Positions 61,125-64,000 of a DNA stretch of 64,000 nt are shown in pieces (within the stretch, counting starts at the first letter, position 1; each line of letters begins with the position of its first letter). This DNA is from Cladobotryum mycophilum (taxonomy: Eukaryota; Ascomycota; Sordariomycetes; Hypocreales; Hypocreaceae). The notes beneath the pieces are model-generated. The model saw nothing but the letters and a program-made list of their open reading frames with translations. It made no database searches and was not told where the DNA came from. The stretch is from positions 5,890,001 through 5,954,000 of the forward strand of contig CM071590.1 of the NCBI GenBank assembly GCA_036429605.1, in the 5' to 3' direction. A program made the position numbers and the translations under genes.

Positions 61125-62997
61125 GATGAATGAATTGCACAGCAAATAAGATAAAGAGTTTAGGGAGATATGGCGTGGTTGGCTGTAGTGAGCCAAGGCA
61201 TGGTAGCCAGCAGTGATTTATAGATTTATAGCTCATCTTTACATTGCCTGAAAGACTGTGACGCTCTCACTATAATGAACCCCAGTACGTATCGTATACC
61301 CTCCACTGACTCCTTATTGTCAGATGGTAGGATACGCTTGTAGCATCTTCGTCTTACATCTCCATACGACTGTCTTAGCCATCAGCATTTTAAGCTGACT
61401 ATGGATTTGGAGATTTTCCGGTGGTGTCCTAGATATTGGACGATTTGTGGGGTGCTGCCCACCGTTGTGCTGGTGCTGGGGGACAAGTTCTTGTCCATCT
61501 AAGCGAAACAGATCCATAGTAATACTACCTAAATTAGCTCCATGTCCTGGTGCTTTACTTTGCCCTACACCAAATTCTTATTCTTGCTTTTGGGTGACGG
61601 TGATGGCTGTATGGGTATGGTTGAGTCAGCTATTGGCCAGATCTGATCTCACCCCCTAATGCACAATGCAGTGTGGCCTATACCGGCATCTCGGAAATTC
61701 CAGTACGTTATCGGAGTACCGTTGTGCGTCCCCATGACAGATATCGGGGCTCACGAGTGTGGAGTTCGGTTGTAGGAGTAAGCTGAACTTGAATGCGCTT
61801 GGACGGCAATGCAAACGGTAATCATGGGATGGTTCTGCATCTGATGAAAACTACCGGTAGCGCGCCGGAGACTGCCAGGGTTGGGATAAGACGAAAAATC
61901 GGCATGGATTATTGGACGGTTTGGTAGAGCTTGGGCCTTGTAGGGGGAGGGGAGAGGCATTATGTGTTAATGGTTCTTCTGGACGCCTTCCTCCGTTCTC
62001 GGTAACATTATGGAGTAACTTCAAAATAGTAATCACACGTAGTTCAATGACACAGCTGGCCCCCTGTCAATGTACCAAGTAACTCAATCTCATCCCCCTA
62101 TACAACGCCCCATAAGGACGAGGCCTCCATAGAGACTTGTCTAAATAAATGCGTCCCTTACCAGTCTCCTGCAAAATAAGCTGCAGGGTCTGTTAGGAGA
62201 AAGGGAAGGTCCCAACAAACAGGTTACGGTGGGTCAAAACCGTTTCCGGAGTATGACCACATTTAAATGACGTTCAGGAATGTTCACAAGTTGCTATGTC
62301 TTATACGCCTACCAATCGCCATGTTTCGCAACACGCGTAAAAGAAGATTGCAGGAATTGCTCCACGGCGGCGTATGTCTTAGATATTTGGTGGATATTTA
62401 CACGTCTTCATCTCTCGATAGATAATAATGTGGATGTCACTATTTCATAGTTCAATATGCATCCTGTAGCCACCACTCTGTGTGCTAGCCTTACTGCATG
62501 TCTGTTGCTTGCAGCTCGCTTACCCATCAACGGACCATGTGGGCGACCCAGTGCGTACCAAGACAGCCCAACGCATTTCACCCATGTTTTAGACAAAGCT
62601 TGGTGGAGTACAGACTACGAAATAGTAGTCATCCGCGAGCAACGGCGAGGGAATACGGAGTACAACCTCGGTGTTTGCATAACAGCCGATGGGATTGGTC
62701 AATTGCCCTGGGCTAGGATGAGTGCGTAGAACCATGGACTAAGCGTCAAGAACATGATGAAGCTACTCGGGATGTAAGAAACAAGGAGAGCGTCTCATGA
62801 TCTTACCGCCAGTCACAGTTTGACATAGGATATCTACCCCAGACTTGACATTGGGCTGTGTCTGTATTATTCATCCAACCACTTCAAAAAATAGATAATC
62901 GAGGACTTCGGCTTTCCCGAACACATATTACCCCTTCAATCGACCTTATATAACCTGAAGCTAGGACATGCATTTATATTGGTCAACATAGATACTA
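61125..62997. promoter_or_regulatory. Divergent promoter region between halogenase-OMT and the second PKS
   Basis: 1.87 kb shared by two cluster genes transcribed away from each other, so a natural place for joint regulation. It has the perfect palindrome CTACCGGTAG at 61851-61860 followed by CGCGCCGG, an exact TACGGAGTA at 62654-62662, and a TATATAA-like box near 62947 about 50 bp before the PKS ATG. Frames of up to 90 codons inside show no domain. Confidence 0.45.
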
Positions 62998-64000
62998 ATG
63001 AGAATGATGCCGACCAACGAGAATGCCCCAATTGCCATTACAGGATTATCATGTCGGTTTCCCGGAGATGGAGACAATCTGACCAATTTCTGGCATTCAA
63101 TATGCAGCGGCAAATGTAAGACACTTACCTTTGTGCAACGCCCGCTCTGCGGGACAACCCTTGGCTAATATTCTTTTGTACCCAGCGGCCTGGTCAGCAA
63201 TACCGAGAGACAGGCTCGACCGGGACTCATTCAACGCAGAGATTCCACAGGGCGGTCATTTCTTGAAGGAAGACATTTCTCGATTTGACGCCAATTTCTT
63301 TCGCATTTCTCACAATGAAGCCTGCGCTATGGATCCCCAGCAACGGCTCATGCTGGAAGTCGTCTATGAGGCACTGGAGGCGGGAGGATACCCCTTGGAA
63401 GCCATAGCAGGCACCATGACGAGTGTGTATATGGGACAATTCACTAGTGACTACAAGGAACTCATATGTCGAGATCCCGAGATGGCGCTTCCGTTCTCTG
63501 TGACGGGTCTCCAGCCAACTTCACTATCCAATCGAATATCCTGGCTGTTCGACTTGAAGGGGCCAAGCTTGACGCTGGATACAGCTTGCTCATCGAGTCT
63601 CGTGGCGCTACATCTTGCGTGCCAGAGTCTGCGATCAGGGAGTCCGAGATGGCCATTGTCGGTGGCTGCAACCTCATGATTAGCCCAGACATGTTCATCT
63701 TTGAGGCGGGTCAGAAATTCTTGTCGCCAGATGGAAAGTGTAAGACCTTTGATGAGTCTGCCGATGGATATGGGAGAGGAGAGGGATTTGCTGCAATCAT
63801 ACTCAAACGAGTAGATCTTGCCATTAAAGATGGTGATCCCATACGGGCCGTAATCCGCGGTTCGGGTTCTAATCAAGATGGCCACACGACTGGCTTCACG
63901 CTGCCTAGCGCAGAGGCGCAAGCCAGTCTGATTCGCAGCGTTTATGATCAAGCTGGCTTAAGATTTGACCAGACAGGTTATGTGGAAGCACATGTAAGTT
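62998..64000 (+). CDS. Second polyketide synthase, N-terminal part (reducing-type KS), cut by window edge and frameshifted
   Basis: Starts directly with a ketosynthase (IAITGLSCRFPGDGDN at residue 12), without a SAT domain, which is the layout of reducing PKSs. Exon 1 is 62998-63115, intron 63116-63185 (gtaaga...cccag), exon 2 63186-63993, and a second intron starts at 63994 (gtaagtt) and leaves the window. KS motifs: AWSAIPRDR, MDPQQRLMLEVVYEALE, active Cys174 in DTACSSS, then SPDGKCKTFDESADGYGRGEG and NQDGHTTGFTLPS in the following frame. The first frame stops at 63679, because one base is missing at the GGG run 63638-63640; the KS continues cleanly after it. Domains beyond KS are outside the window, so the reducing type is an inference from the KS style. 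Possibly the source of the starter for the neighbouring PKS. Confidence 0.82.

Noticed and set aside
62457..62729. 90-codon frame with a hydrophobic start in the divergent promoter
   Set aside because: Short, no domain, no sign of conserved composition; probably chance.

Overview
The window is nuclear DNA of a filamentous ascomycete (Pezizomycotina; Sordariomycetes, perhaps Hypocreales, is my inference from protein style, not proven). The signs are short GT-AG introns of about 47-170 nt with fungal branch points, fungal-type families (WSC sensor, THO2, Csc1-like channel, fungal polyketide synthases) and long simple-sequence-rich intergenic spacers. I see no tRNA, rRNA or CRISPR.

Layout. Positions 1-45,200 are mostly housekeeping or orphan genes, widely spaced: THO2 (+, 267-7722), a seven-TM DUF300/TMEM184 protein (+, 10510-12359), a WSC-domain membrane protein (-, 14074-15529), about 7.3 kb with no recognisable gene, a PI-PLC-like phosphodiesterase (+, 22834-23889), a broken F-box gene (+, about 25352-26945), a small unknown gene with a late frameshift (-, 27217-28003), an SRPK-like kinase with an N-terminal octapeptide repeat (+, 29206-30717), a Kelch membrane protein with a G-run frameshift (-, 31795-35075), a Csc1/OSCA-type cation channel (-, 37303-40260), and a gamma-glutamylcyclotransferase-like protein (+, 44216-45187).

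From about 46.3 kb to the right edge lies a polyketide gene cluster that continues beyond the window: an amidohydrolase-2 decarboxylase (+), a stand-alone ACP-thioesterase didomain (+), a non-reducing PKS (-, SAT-KS-MAT-PT-ACP-TE, 2,047 aa), a flavin-dependent halogenase fused to an O-methyltransferase (-, 995 aa), and the start of a second, reducing-type PKS (+, cut by the edge).

How the cluster may work (inference): the second PKS could make a starter chain for the SAT domain of the non-reducing PKS. That PKS builds and cyclises an aromatic polyketide, which the halogenase-methyltransferase chlorinates and O-methylates; the amidohydrolase may decarboxylate an aryl acid intermediate. The most unusual point is that the TE domain of the non-reducing PKS appears to lack its catalytic His. 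The neighbouring stand-alone ACP-TE has a dead ACP (Ser to Ala) but keeps all three TE triad residues, so the two are complementary on paper.

Caution: four coding regions need one extra base to stay in frame, three of them at runs of G on the sense strand. That looks like a systematic sequencing or assembly error rather than four independent pseudogenes; the F-box gene, with stops and shifts in the other direction, looks truly dead.
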